In this document: positions 17,021-25,707 of the stretch, piece by piece
Position numbering within the stretch: the first letter of the stretch is position 1
Layout: every line of letters starts with the position of its first letter
Assembly: GCA_963840075.1 (NCBI GenBank)
Contig: CAWIXS010000028.1
Location: 1 to 64,000 of the forward strand
From: AWTP1-13 sp963840075
GTDB lineage: Bacteria > Pseudomonadota > Alphaproteobacteria > Rhizobiales > Hyphomicrobiaceae
Direction: 5' to 3'
DNA: 64,000 nucleotides
Translations under genes and position numbers: made by a program
Notes under the pieces: model-generated
What the model was told of the DNA's origin: nothing
Databases searched by the model: none
What the model saw: only the letters and a program-made list of their open reading frames with translations

Positions 17021-18964
17021 TCACGCCGCCATCCGTGCGCCTGCGCCCGTCGGCGCCACGTCGTGCACCGCCAGCGTGGAGCTGAGCGTGCTCTTGCGGC
17101 CGTCCTCGAAGGTGATGTCCATGGTGAGCTGCGTCTCCCTGGCGCCGTCGTAGAAGGCCGCGATCAGCGGCGCGTATTTCTGCGCCACGAAGCCGCGCCG
17201 CACCTTGCGCGTGCGCGTCATCTCCGCGTCGTCGGCGTCGAGCTCCTTGTTGAGGAGCACGATGCGCGCAACGCGGATCGTCTCCGGCAGGGTGGCGTTG
17301 ATCTTGCGCACCTCCTCGATGACGAGGCGCGCCACGTCCGGCTTGGCCGAGAGATCCATGAAGCTCGTGTAGGGCAGGTTCATCATCTCCGCCCATTTGC
17401 CGACCGTGCTCATGTCGATCGCCACCATCGCCGCCACGAACGGCTGCCCGTCGCCGAAAGCCACGGCCTCGCGGATGTAGGGGCTGAACTTCAGCTTGTT
17501 CTCGATGAACTGCGGCGCGAACGGGGTGCCGTCGGCAAGCTTGCCCACGTCCTTGGCGCGGTCGATGATGGCGAGCTGGCCGCGCGGGTCGATCAGGCCG
17601 GCATCGCCGGTCTTGAGCCAGCCGTCCGCGGTGAGCGCGTCGCGCGTCGCCTCCTCCTGCCTGTGGTAGCCCTGGAACACGCCGGGCCCCTTCACCAGCA
17701 CCTCGCCCTTCTCGTCGATGCGCACCTCGGTGCCGGGCAGGGTGCGCCCGACGGTGTTGGGATCTGCCTCGTCGTTCCTCTGCATGGCGACCAGCGCGCT
17801 CGCTTCCGTGGCGCCGTAGATCTGCTTCAGGTTGATGCCGAACGAGCGGAAGAAGCGGAACGCATCGGCGCCGAGCGGCGCGCCGCCAGTCAGGCACCAG
17901 CGCGCGTTGCGCAGGCCGAGCTGGTCGCGCACGGGGCCGTAGACGAGGAGCTCGCCCAGCCGATAGCCGAGCCGCATGCCCGCCGGGATCGGCTTGCGAT
18001 CCTCGATCAGCAACTCGCGCCGCTCCGCGAGTCCGCGAAAATAATGGTATACGCGCCGCTTGAGCCAGGAGGCATCGGCCGCCTTGACCTGGAGCGCGGA
18101 GAGCATGTTCTCCCAGATGCGCGGCGGGGCGAGCAGCGCGTCAGGGCCCAGCTCGCGCAGGTCGCGCTGCACGGTCTCCGGGCTCTCCGGACAGTTGCAG
18201 GTGGCGGCCACGACCAGACTGGTCGAGAGCGAGAACATGGCATCACCCACCCAGCCCATAGGCAGATAGCAGAGCCAGTTGTCGCCGGCCGTGACATCCT
18301 CGACGCCGACGAAGCTCTCGGAGGTCGCGATCATGTTGGCATGGCTCAGGAGCACGCCCTTGGAGCGGCCGGTCGTGCCGGAGGTGTAGGCGATGAGCGC
18401 CACGTCCTCGGCGCGCCCCTGCTCCAGCTCGCGCTCGTAGCAATCGGGATGCTCGCGGCCGAAGGCGCGGCCCGCGGCCTCGATGTCCGCGAACGACCTG
18501 AGGAGGCTGTCCCGATAGTCGCTCATGCCGCGTGGATCCTCGTAGATCACGAGGCGGAGGTTGGGCAGGGCGGCGCGCAGGGAGAGCACCTTGTCGACCT
18601 GCTCCTGGTCCTCGGCCACCACCACCGACACCTCGGCGTGGGAGATGACGTGCTCGAGCTCGCTGGCGATGGAATCCTGGTAGAGCGGCACCGACAAGCC
18701 GCCCAACGCCTGGGCGGCGAGCTGGGCCCAATAGAGGCGGGCGCGGTTGTCGCCCAGCACGGAGAGCTTGTCGCCGCGCTTGAAGCCCGACGCCGCAAGG
18801 CCCAGCGCGAAGCTGCGCACGTGCTCCTGGCTCTCGCGCCAGCTGTAGGTCTGCCAGATGCCGCGGTCCTTCTCGCGAATGCCGGGCAGCCTCGGGACGC
18901 CCCTGGCGCGGCGCGCGAGCAGCTTGGGCAGCGTATCGGTCTTTGCATCCATGGCGAGCCTCAT
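17021..18964 (-). CDS. AMP-dependent long-chain acyl-CoA synthetase/ligase
   Basis: Activates a carboxylic acid to its CoA thioester via an acyl-adenylate. The 647-residue protein has the P-loop-like YTSGTTGRSKGVLLSHAN near residue 190, the A4/A5 region IYGATEASALVAM, and the hinge motif WLKTGDAGLIDPRGQLAIIDR. It belongs to the FadD15/long-chain group, which contains an insert of about 40 residues. The ATG at 18964 overlaps the livG stop (ATGA), so the two are coupled. A ligase inside a liv operon is seen in several alphaproteobacteria and suggests that the imported acid is activated on entry. The true substrate is not determinable here. Confidence 0.92.
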   Translation of the reverse strand: MRLAMDAKTDTLPKLLARRARGVPRLPGIREKDRGIWQTYSWRESQEHVRSFALGLAASGFKRGDKLSVLGDNRARLYWAQLAAQALGGLSVPLYQDSIASELEHVISHAEVSVVVAEDQEQVDKVLSLRAALPNLRLVIYEDPRGMSDYRDSLLRSFADIEAAGRAFGREHPDCYERELEQGRAEDVALIAYTSGTTGRSKGVLLSHANMIATSESFVGVEDVTAGDNWLCYLPMGWVGDAMFSLSTSLVVAATCNCPESPETVQRDLRELGPDALLAPPRIWENMLSALQVKAADASWLKRRVYHYFRGLAERRELLIEDRKPIPAGMRLGYRLGELLVYGPVRDQLGLRNARWCLTGGAPLGADAFRFFRSFGINLKQIYGATEASALVAMQRNDEADPNTVGRTLPGTEVRIDEKGEVLVKGPGVFQGYHRQEEATRDALTADGWLKTGDAGLIDPRGQLAIIDRAKDVGKLADGTPFAPQFIENKLKFSPYIREAVAFGDGQPFVAAMVAIDMSTVGKWAEMMNLPYTSFMDLSAKPDVARLVIEEVRKINATLPETIRVARIVLLNKELDADDAEMTRTRKVRRGFVAQKYAPLIAAFYDGARETQLTMDITFEDGRKSTLSSTLAVHDVAPTGAGARMAA

Positions 18965-19776
18965 GGCCGGCCCTTCTTGCTGGTGCCGAGATAGGCCGCG
19001 ATCACGGCCTCGTCCTCCTGGACCTCGGTCGGCGTGCCGGCCGCGATCCTGCGACCGCGGTCGAGCACCACCACGTAGTCGGAGATGTCCATCACCACGC
19101 CCATGTCGTGCTCGATGAGGACGACGGTGACGCCGCGCTCCTGGTTCACGTCCAGGATGTAGCGCGCCATGTCCTCCTTCTCGTCCTGGTTCATGCCGCC
19201 CATGGGCTCGTCGAGCAGCAGGACCTTGGGCTCCAGGGCGAGCGCGCGGCCGAGCTCCACGCGCTTGCGCAGGCCGTAGGCGAGCGCGGCGGTGGGCTGC
19301 TTCCTCAGGTCCTGCAGCTTCAGGAACTCGATGATCTCCTCGCACACCGCCCGGTGGCGAATCTCCTCGCGCTGCGCGAGGCCCCAGTAGAGCACGCTGC
19401 CCAGCACGCCCGAGCGCATGTGCACGTGGCGACCGAGCATCAGGTTGTCGAGCACGGTGAGGCCGCTGAACAGCGCGATGTTCTGGAACGTGCGGGCGAC
19501 GCCGAGGCCGGCAATCGTGCTCGGCCGCAGCCCCGTGATGTTGCGCCCGGAAAGCGTGATGCGCCCGCTGTCGGGCTTGTAGAAACCCGAGATCATGTTG
19601 AGGAGCGAGGTCTTGCCGGCGCCGTTCGGGCCGATGATCGACAGGATCGCGCCCCTCGGGATGTCGAGCGATATCTCGTCGACAGCGGTGACGCCGCCGA
19701 AGCGCTTGGACACGCCAGCGACCGACATCTCGACGGCGGCGCCGGTGATCTGTTCCGCGGTCTCGGTCAGGCTCAT
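18961..19776 (-). CDS. livG: branched-chain amino acid-type ABC transporter ATP-binding protein LivG
   Basis: Second ATPase of the importer, 271 residues and first gene of the operon. Walker A is GPNGAGKTSLLNMISG, the signature region LAYGLRKRVELGRALA, Walker B KVLLLDEPMGGMN, and the switch His is in VLIEHDMG. The LivG-specific GVARTFQNIALFSGLTVLDN is present. The ATG complementary to 19774-19776 was chosen because homology begins just after MSLTETAEQ. A perfect palindrome at 19873-19888 lies about 100 bp upstream. Confidence 0.95.
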   Translation of the reverse strand: MSLTETAEQITGAAVEMSVAGVSKRFGGVTAVDEISLDIPRGAILSIIGPNGAGKTSLLNMISGFYKPDSGRITLSGRNITGLRPSTIAGLGVARTFQNIALFSGLTVLDNLMLGRHVHMRSGVLGSVLYWGLAQREEIRHRAVCEEIIEFLKLQDLRKQPTAALAYGLRKRVELGRALALEPKVLLLDEPMGGMNQDEKEDMARYILDVNQERGVTVVLIEHDMGVVMDISDYVVVLDRGRRIAAGTPTEVQEDEAVIAAYLGTSKKGRP

Positions 19777-19872
19777 GCGGCGGCCCCAGCCACGCACAGG
19801 GTGGCAGCCGGCGAGCAGCCGGAGCCCAAGCGTATGCGGGGCCCAGTGGCCCACATTGGTGCATCCTCCCAG

Positions 19873-19888
19873 CCCACCGATCGGTGGG
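19873..19888. promoter_or_regulatory. perfect 16-bp palindrome upstream of livG (putative operator)
   Basis: CCCACCGATCGGTGGG is identical to its reverse complement and stands alone about 97 bp upstream of livG. The ACCGATCGGT core resembles operators of TetR-family regulators of acyl-CoA metabolism. No such regulator gene is adjacent. Confidence 0.5.
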
Positions 19889-20001
19889 AAGTACGGGCGC
19901 CGCCACTCTTGCCGGTGACATGCGCACAACCGACGGGTCGTGGATGTTAGTGCAGCGGCGACCGCAACGCCATGCTCCTTTTTTGGCCCTTTTTTTGGTC
20001 C

Positions 20002-20391
20002 CTATCCGGCCTCCTTCTTTCCGTCTCCCTGCCCGGGCCGGCCGGGGGCGCGCCGCTTGCGCTCCCGGGCGCGCTTGCGCTTGCCGCGGGCGATCTCGGT
20101 GCCGAGGGCATCAAGACGCTGCTCCCAGAACCCGCGAAAGCGGCCGAGCCAGCAATCCACCTCCCGGAAAGGTGCCGGATCGATCGAGTAGAGCCGGCGC
20201 GCGCCGTCGATGCGCACGGCGGCGAAGCCGCTCTCGCGCAGCACCTTCAAATGCTGCGAGACGGCCGGCTGGGTGATCGTGAACTGGCGCTGGACCGCGA
20301 TCACGATGTCGCCGGAGGCGTGCTCACCCCCGGCGAGAAGCTCCAGGATGCGGCGCCTGACCGGGTCGCCGAGGACATCGAACGCGTGCAT
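20002..20391 (-). CDS. ArsR family winged-helix transcriptional regulator
   Basis: A 129-residue repressor. The winged-helix domain runs DVLGDPVRRRILELLAGGE, SGDIV, and the recognition helix TQPAVSQHLKVLRESGFAA, followed by the wing RIDGARRLYSIDP. No metal-binding Cys pair is present, so it is not a metal sensor. The C-terminus is an Arg/Lys-rich tail. The start ATG at 20391 shares a base with the stop of the SRPBCC gene, so the pair is translationally coupled. ArsR-SRPBCC pairs of this kind are common. The likely operator lies upstream of the SRPBCC gene at 21088-21107. Confidence 0.9.
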   Translation of the reverse strand: MHAFDVLGDPVRRRILELLAGGEHASGDIVIAVQRQFTITQPAVSQHLKVLRESGFAAVRIDGARRLYSIDPAPFREVDCWLGRFRGFWEQRLDALGTEIARGKRKRARERKRRAPGRPGQGDGKKEAG

Positions 20392-21041
20392 CAGCTCTCA
20401 GCGGATGGCTCGCCCTCCCCCGTGTAGAACGCCGTCGTCCGCGCCGCCGAGGCTTCGGCACCCGCGGCATCCGTGCCGGCCGCGATCGAGGCGCGGGCCC
20501 AGTCGCCGCTGCTGCGGCGCACGAAATCCTTGCCCTCGGGCGAGCCGGTCCAGGCCATGGCCGCCTGCGGGTCCACGGCTGCGCCGGAGACCAGATACCG
20601 TGCCAGGCTCACGAGGGCCAGATCCCAGCCGACGCCGACCGCGCCGGGGCCGTACTGCTTCCATCGCTCGTCGTCCACGTGGGCCATGTGCTCGAGCATG
20701 AGCAGCGTGCCACCCTTGGGGTCCTTGTCGAGCCCCACGGTGACCCAGCTCACCTCGCCGCCGAACTCCCACGTGAGTGCCAGGTGGCGCGGCGGCTCGC
20801 AGCGGGTGATCGTGCCGCCCGCATTGCCCCGGAGCTGGTAGCGGCCCCCGAGGCGCAGATCGCCGGTGACCGGCAGGAACCAGCGCGGGATGCGCTCGGG
20901 GTTGGTGAGTGCGTCCCATACGTCCTCGATCGTGGTGTCGTAGGTGCGGCTGGCAACGACCACGCGCGCGGTCCGCCCCTCGTGCTCGCGGCTGGAGACC
21001 TCGCGCGTGACTGCTCCGATGGTGCGGATGACGTCGATCAT
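20391..21041 (-). CDS. SRPBCC (AHSA1-type) domain protein
   Basis: A 216-residue START-like (Bet v1/AHSA1) protein. The signature is SRTYDTTIEDVWDALTNPERIPRWFLPVTGDLRLGGRY, followed by the strand pattern ending ALTWEFGGEVSWVTVGL. Such proteins bind hydrophobic ligands in a helix-grip pocket; no catalytic role can be assigned. Start at ATG 21041 (MIDVIRTIG); an ATG 13 codons upstream is possible but lies closer to the palindromic promoter region. First gene of a two-gene operon with arsR. Confidence 0.88.
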   Translation of the reverse strand: MIDVIRTIGAVTREVSSREHEGRTARVVVASRTYDTTIEDVWDALTNPERIPRWFLPVTGDLRLGGRYQLRGNAGGTITRCEPPRHLALTWEFGGEVSWVTVGLDKDPKGGTLLMLEHMAHVDDERWKQYGPGAVGVGWDLALVSLARYLVSGAAVDPQAAMAWTGSPEGKDFVRRSSGDWARASIAAGTDAAGAEASAARTTAFYTGEGEPSAES

Positions 21042-21087
21042 GGAAGCCCTCCCGTCATGGATTCGCCAATCTCGAATCAAGCCAGTC

Positions 21088-21107
21088 CTTATATAAGTTG
21101 ATTCTTA
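21088..21107. promoter_or_regulatory. palindromic AT-rich operator candidate for the ArsR/SRPBCC operon
   Basis: CTTATATAAG (21088-21097) is a perfect 10-bp palindrome. It overlaps a TAAG-N6-CTTA inverted repeat (21094-21107), about 47 nt upstream of the SRPBCC start. The AT-rich patch stands out from the surrounding GC-rich DNA and is a plausible ArsR-type site. Confidence 0.5.
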
Positions 21108-21201
21108 AATTACGGCACCAACGCGGCAGCGCCGGCGACACCGGCGCATCGGTGCACGGCCTGCTGCCGGAGGGAGATCGGGCCGGGCGATCGGGCGGCG
21201 C

Positions 21202-22311
21202 TCAGCCTTCGCCCCAGGCGCGCCGCGCCGTGGCGACGACGAGGGCCAGCTTGGCCCATTGCTGGTCCTCGGTCAGCGCGTTGCCGCCGGCGACGCTGGC
21301 GAAGCCGCACTGCGTGGAGAGCGCCAGCTGCGCCAGGGGGCAGTGCTTGGCCGCCTCCTCGATGCGGCGCAGCAGGGCGTCGGGGTCCTCCAGCGCCGGC
21401 GTCTTGGAGGAGACGAGCCCCAGCACGACGCGCTTGCCCGCGGGGACGAAGCGCAGCGGCGCGAAATCGCCGGCGCGCTCGCTGTCGTACTCCAGGAAGT
21501 AGGCGTCGACCGGCAGCTCGTTGAAGAGCTTCTCGGCCACCGGCTCGTAGCCGCCCGCCGCCATCCAGCGGCTGCGGAAGTTGCCGCGGCAGAGGTGCAC
21601 GCCCGTCGCCATGCCGGCCGGGCAGTCGGCCAGGATGCGGCGAATGAGGGTCAGATACGTGTCGAGCAGAGCCGTGGGCTCGCCGCCCCGGGTCGCCGCC
21701 TGCCGCCGCACGGCCTCGTCGCACAGCAACGCTACCGGCACCTCGTCGAGTTGCAGGTAGCGGCAGCCGGCCTCGGCCAGCTCGGCAACCTCGTCACGAT
21801 AGACGGCGACGAGGTCGTCGAAATACTGGGCAACGTCGGGATAGGCGGCGGGATCGACGGCGCCGGCCAGGCGGAAGAAATGGAAGGCGCTGGGCGCCGG
21901 CAGGGTCGCCTTCACGACCGCGTTGCGCACATGCCGGCTGGCGCGCCGGAACTCGGCGAGGGCGATCGGGGCGCGGCGCTCGATGCGCTTCTCGGCGACG
22001 CACGTCTGCCACTCGAAGGCCTGCCCGTCGGCGTCCTTGAACTGGAACTGCGAGGGTGCCAGGCGGAAGCCGTCGAGCCCCTCGAAGAAGAAGCCGAACC
22101 AGGAGGAGCGGGCAAGCTCGCCGTCGGTGACGACCTCGAGGCCGATGTCCTCCTGCCGCCGGATCGCCTCGGCGATGTGCGCATCGAGTTGCACCTCGTA
22201 CGCCTCCGGGCCGAGGCGGCCCTCCTGCAACGCCTTGCCGGCGTCCTTGAGCGCGCGCGGCCTGAGCAGGCTGCCGATCACCTCGGCGCGGAAGGGTGGG
22301 TTGTTGGGCAC
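21202..22311 (-). CDS. cobalamin-independent methionine synthase family protein (MetE C-terminal-like)
   Basis: A single-domain relative of the MetE C-terminal barrel, about 369 residues, half the length of full MetE. FRAEVIGSLLRPRALKDAGKA is the N-terminal signature and EVVTDGELARSSWF follows. YLQLDEVPVALL and the zinc-ligand region GVHLCRGNFRSRW (His and Cys) come next, and STQCGFAS near the end supplies another Cys. Such proteins act as methyltransferases on homocysteine or on other thiols, for example epoxyalkane:CoM transferase relatives. Start is a GTG at 22311; an ATG at 22353 would add 14 residues without an obvious ribosome site. No partner genes are adjacent. Confidence 0.85.
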   Translation of the reverse strand: MPNNPPFRAEVIGSLLRPRALKDAGKALQEGRLGPEAYEVQLDAHIAEAIRRQEDIGLEVVTDGELARSSWFGFFFEGLDGFRLAPSQFQFKDADGQAFEWQTCVAEKRIERRAPIALAEFRRASRHVRNAVVKATLPAPSAFHFFRLAGAVDPAAYPDVAQYFDDLVAVYRDEVAELAEAGCRYLQLDEVPVALLCDEAVRRQAATRGGEPTALLDTYLTLIRRILADCPAGMATGVHLCRGNFRSRWMAAGGYEPVAEKLFNELPVDAYFLEYDSERAGDFAPLRFVPAGKRVVLGLVSSKTPALEDPDALLRRIEEAAKHCPLAQLALSTQCGFASVAGGNALTEDQQWAKLALVVATARRAWGEG

Positions 22312-22386
22312 TGTGCGATCATCCCATAGGGGTGATTGAGCGGAGAAAAACATTGCGTAGAGCGCTTGCGATCGCCGGCGCGATAG

Positions 22387-22884
22387 ATGTCGAAGTCCGC
22401 ATCAAAGTCGCCACGCCGCGTCGCGCGCACATCGCCCAATCGACGCGTCAGCGAGATCTGGCCACTGGCGAACACTCCCAGGTGGTTTGTGTGGTTGACG
22501 ATTGTCGGCTGGCTTCTCACTTGGTGGCTCCCGAACTACGCCAACCAACTCCGTATCGACAAATTGCCAAGGCTGGGAATCCTATTCGACGAGACCGCCG
22601 CACCGTATATCCATCCAGCACACTTCAACAAGGACGTCGAAGATCAGGCTATCTTCGTATCGGTGCTGCCCAGGGCATTGACGGATACGCCGATCAGGGC
22701 TTGCAAGGACTATCTGAACTCCGTGATGCGAGAAGGAGAAAACAGAGAATGGGAGGCGACCTCTTTCGACCATCGTCAGCAGCTTCTTTGGGGTGCTGCG
22801 GGATTGCAGCCCGCTCTGGAGGCCGACATCGATAGCGAAACCAATCAAGCCCTAAGCGTCTTCCCCCCAAGTCGCGTACAATAG
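22387..22884 (+). CDS. hypothetical membrane-anchored protein
   Basis: An unrecognised 165-residue product. The first 30 residues are Arg/Ser-rich. They are followed by one transmembrane segment, WFVWLTIVGWLLTWWLPNY (about 32-50), and then a polar domain with no familiar motif. The DNA is clearly AT-richer than its neighbours, which may mean recent acquisition or weak selection. A perfect hairpin repeat follows the stop at 22901-22927. It is divergent from the MetE-like gene and convergent with the ThDP enzyme. It may be a real orphan gene or a chance frame. Confidence 0.45.
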   Translation: MSKSASKSPRRVARTSPNRRVSEIWPLANTPRWFVWLTIVGWLLTWWLPNYANQLRIDKLPRLGILFDETAAPYIHPAHFNKDVEDQAIFVSVLPRALTDTPIRACKDYLNSVMREGENREWEATSFDHRQQLLWGAAGLQPALEADIDSETNQALSVFPPSRVQ

Positions 22885-22900
22885 CTATAGTATCGGCCAT

Positions 22901-22927
22901 GGGGTCAGACCCGGAGAGTCTGACCCC
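22901..22927. terminator. GGGGTCAGAC hairpin between convergent genes
   Basis: GGGGTCAGAC-N7-GTCTGACCCC is a perfect 10-bp stem three nucleotides from the ThDP enzyme stop (22931) and 17 nt past the upstream gene. It could serve as a bidirectional terminator. It is also a short-form copy of the repeat family found at 57843-57869. Confidence 0.55.
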
Positions 22928-22930
22928 TAC

Positions 22931-24625
22931 CTAATATGGCGTCACCACATTGACCAGCGCGTGGCGCTTCTCCTTCAGCACGGCGTCGCGGGCGGCGGCC
23001 AGCACGCCGGCCAGGTCGGCGGGGCGCTCCACGCGGGCGGCGAAGGCGCCGTGCGCTTCGGCGATCTTCTCGAAGGGCGGGCTGGGGGAGAGGTCGGCGA
23101 GGCCGAGGCCGTTCTCGCGGCCGGCGGCGCCGGAGGCGAACATCGACAAGGTGGCGTTGCGCACCGCGGCGTAGCGCACGTTGTTGAAGATCACCATGAC
23201 GATGGGGAGCGCGTGCGCCTCGGCGGCCCAGTGGCAGGCGGTCGGGTTGGCGAAGATGAAGCCGCCGTCGCCGATGGTGGCCACCACGAAGCGGTCGGGC
23301 GCGACGAGCTTGGCGCCCAGCGCCGCGCCGATGCTCCAGCCGAGGCCGCCGGCCGGGCTGATCGCGAAGTAGGTGCCGGGGCGCGGACGCGCGCAATGAC
23401 CGAGGCGCAGCTGGTACTCGTTGACGATGATGCCGTCGGGCCCCGCCATCTCACCGACGCAGCGGCTCAGATACTCGGGCGTGATGTGGGGCGCGTCGGA
23501 GGCGGCGGCGGGCGCGGGGCGGCGCGGCCACGCCTCGGCGGCGTCCCGGTGCACGCCGCGCTGCGCCAGCTCGGCCTCCAGGGCCTTCAAAGTGGCGCCG
23601 GCGCCGGCAGCGATCGACAGATCGCTGCGGAAGCCGCGCATGGGATAGCGCAGGAACGCCGGGTCCTCGCCGATATGGACGATGCGGGCCTCTGGCCCCG
23701 GTGCCTTCACGTCGGGCATCCAGGGGACGTCGCTCTCGATCACCAGGATGAGATCGGCGTCCGCCAGGAACGGGCCGGAATCGAAGCCGGCGTGCATGGG
23801 ATGGTCGGTCGGCAGGCACAGGAAGCGCGGCGTCTGGGCCACGACCGGCAGCTGGAAGCGCTCGGCAATCCGGCCCAGCGTGACGGCATCCTCGGGCACC
23901 CGCCCCAGGTTGGAGGCGATGACCAGCGGCCGCTTCGCCTCGGCGATCCACTCCGCGAGACGCGCGATGACAGCGGGGTCGGGGTAGGGCGTGGACGGGG
24001 CTGCGCGCGGCTCGGCGGCGTGCGGCTCGCCTCCCACCGCCGCCGACAGCGGCTCGCGCGGCAAGGCGAGATAGACGGGGCCGGTGGGGCTTGCCGTGGC
24101 TGCCTCCACGGCGCGGGCCACCACGTCGCGGGCCTGGGCCGGGTTGCGCAGCTCGTAGTCCCACTTGACGAGCTCGCGCACCATGCCGGCCTGGTCGAAC
24201 ATCTCCTGCGCCCAGTGGATCGGCCGGTTGCGGGCGCCGAACACGCCCTGCTCCATGAGCGGCGAGCGCCCCGCCATCAGGATCAGGGGCACGCGCTCGC
24301 GGCTGGCGTTGGCGAGCATGTTGACGGTGTTGGCGGTGCCGACGTTGACGTGCACCATCACCGACTGCGGCGCCCCCGTCACCAGCCAGGCGCCGTGCGC
24401 CATGGACACGGCCAGGTTCTCGTGCGGCACGAGCACGGCGCGCGGCACCTGTGCCCCGCTTTCCCTCGCGCGCGCGAAACCCTCCACGATGGGCGGAAAG
24501 TCCGTGCCAGGGTTCACGAACAGATGCGCTACGCCATGGTGGTGGAGCGAGGACAGCAGCACGTCGCCGGCGGTCGGCGGTAGGGCGGCGGCCGGCGCGC
24601 GCCGGGGTTTGCGGACCTCAGCCAT
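22931..24625 (-). CDS. thiamine diphosphate-dependent enzyme (acetolactate synthase/benzoylformate decarboxylase-like)
   Basis: A 564-residue ThDP enzyme with the three usual domains. The PYR domain holds the catalytic Glu in VPHENLAVSMAHG (E69) and GTANTVNMLANASRERVPL. The central domain has KRPLVIASNLGR. The PP domain carries the ThDP motif GDGGFIFANP...FNN at about 450-480. The exact reaction (decarboxylase, carboligase or sulfoacetaldehyde-type) cannot be read. The ATG directly abuts the stop of the upstream Bug-protein gene, so they form a tight operon. The start pairs with a divergent flavin monooxygenase, suggesting a catabolic locus. Confidence 0.9.
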   Translation of the reverse strand: MAEVRKPRRAPAAALPPTAGDVLLSSLHHHGVAHLFVNPGTDFPPIVEGFARARESGAQVPRAVLVPHENLAVSMAHGAWLVTGAPQSVMVHVNVGTANTVNMLANASRERVPLILMAGRSPLMEQGVFGARNRPIHWAQEMFDQAGMVRELVKWDYELRNPAQARDVVARAVEAATASPTGPVYLALPREPLSAAVGGEPHAAEPRAAPSTPYPDPAVIARLAEWIAEAKRPLVIASNLGRVPEDAVTLGRIAERFQLPVVAQTPRFLCLPTDHPMHAGFDSGPFLADADLILVIESDVPWMPDVKAPGPEARIVHIGEDPAFLRYPMRGFRSDLSIAAGAGATLKALEAELAQRGVHRDAAEAWPRRPAPAAASDAPHITPEYLSRCVGEMAGPDGIIVNEYQLRLGHCARPRPGTYFAISPAGGLGWSIGAALGAKLVAPDRFVVATIGDGGFIFANPTACHWAAEAHALPIVMVIFNNVRYAAVRNATLSMFASGAAGRENGLGLADLSPSPPFEKIAEAHGAFAARVERPADLAGVLAAARDAVLKEKRHALVNVVTPY

Positions 24626-25630
24626 CTAGTCGAGCTTGATCTTGGCGGTCTTGGCGGTCGCCGCCCAGCGCGGCAGCTCGGCGGCAATGACGCCTTTGAG
24701 GTCCTCGGCGGTGCTGCCGGAGGGCTCCACCTGCAGCTCCTTGAGCCGGGTGCTCACGGCGGGCAGCCTGATGACCTCCATCATCACCTTCTCCAGCTTC
24801 TTGACGATGGCGGGGGGCGTGCTGGCCGGGGCGAAGATGCCGGACCACAGCCGCACCTCCAAATCGGGCAGGCCCGCCTCCGCGATGGTCGGCACGTCCG
24901 GGAGGTCTGCGAGGCGCTTGGCCTGCATGACCGCCAGCGCCCGCACGCGCCCCGCCTTAAGATGCCCCATGGCTGGCGGCACGTCGGCGATCGCCATCAG
25001 CACCTCGCCGGCCACCACGGCGGTCAGGCTTTCGCCGCTGCTCTTGTAGTTGATGCGCTCCATCGGCGCCCCGGTCTTCTGCTTGAACTGCTCCGTCGGA
25101 AGCGTGAAGGCGGGCGAGGAGCTGGCATAGTTGGCCTTGTCCGGATTGGCCTTGGCCCAGGCGATCAGCTCCTTCACGGTCTTGATGGGCGCATCGGCCT
25201 TGACGAGGAGCACCAGCGGGGTCCACGCGATCATCGAGACTGGCGCGAAATCGCGCTCCGTCTTGTAGGGAAGCTTGCTCAGCACCGCCGGGCTGATGGT
25301 CATGGCGCCGGTGGCGCCGAGGTAGAGCGTGTGCCCGTCCGGTACGGACTTGGCCACCAGATCCGCGGCGATGGTGCCGCCGGCGCCGGGCTTGTTCTCG
25401 ACCAGCACCGCCTGGCCCAGCCGCTCGGCGAGCCTGGGCTGAATGAGGCGCGCGTAGATGTCGTTGCCCCCGCCGGCTCCGAACCCCACGACGATGCGGA
25501 TCGCCTTGGCAGGATAGGATTGCGCTGCGTCACCCTGCGCCAGCGCCGGCCGGCCGAGCACGGCGGCAAGCACGACCGCGGTGAGACCCGCGAGCATCGC
25601 ACGCAAGATCAACCTTCCCGTGTCCGGCAT
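24626..25630 (-). CDS. Bug/TctC family tripartite tricarboxylate transporter substrate-binding protein
   Basis: Periplasmic solute-binding protein of 334 residues with a signal peptide (LTAVVLAAVLGRPALAQG). Family motifs: YPAKAIRIVVGFGAGGGNDI, LVENKPGAGGTIAADLVAK, GHTLYLGATGAMTISP and PDVPTIAEAGLPDLEV. Bug proteins bind small carboxylates (aromatic or dicarboxylic acids, nicotinate and others). No TctA/TctB membrane genes are nearby, as is usual for the expanded Bug family. The stop is immediately followed by the ThDP enzyme ATG. ATG 25630 was chosen for its signal peptide. Confidence 0.93.
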   Translation of the reverse strand: MPDTGRLILRAMLAGLTAVVLAAVLGRPALAQGDAAQSYPAKAIRIVVGFGAGGGNDIYARLIQPRLAERLGQAVLVENKPGAGGTIAADLVAKSVPDGHTLYLGATGAMTISPAVLSKLPYKTERDFAPVSMIAWTPLVLLVKADAPIKTVKELIAWAKANPDKANYASSSPAFTLPTEQFKQKTGAPMERINYKSSGESLTAVVAGEVLMAIADVPPAMGHLKAGRVRALAVMQAKRLADLPDVPTIAEAGLPDLEVRLWSGIFAPASTPPAIVKKLEKVMMEVIRLPAVSTRLKELQVEPSGSTAEDLKGVIAAELPRWAATAKTAKIKLD

Positions 25631-25707
25631 GATCGCCCTCCCCTGGCATGTCAGCCTTGACGGCCGCGTCGTTTCCTCGGCGCCTAGCACCGCCTATAAC
25701 CGTCCGT

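Noticed and set aside
17021..19927. A single 968-codon minus-strand frame treated as one large protein
   Set aside because: The first 320 residues are the out-of-frame shadow of livG. The acyl-CoA ligase starts at 18964, overlapping the livG stop.
19970..20001. Two T-runs (TTTTTTT) near 19980 as an intrinsic terminator
   Set aside because: No GC-rich stem precedes either run on the relevant strand, and the runs lie inside the sequence beyond the ArsR stop without hairpin potential.
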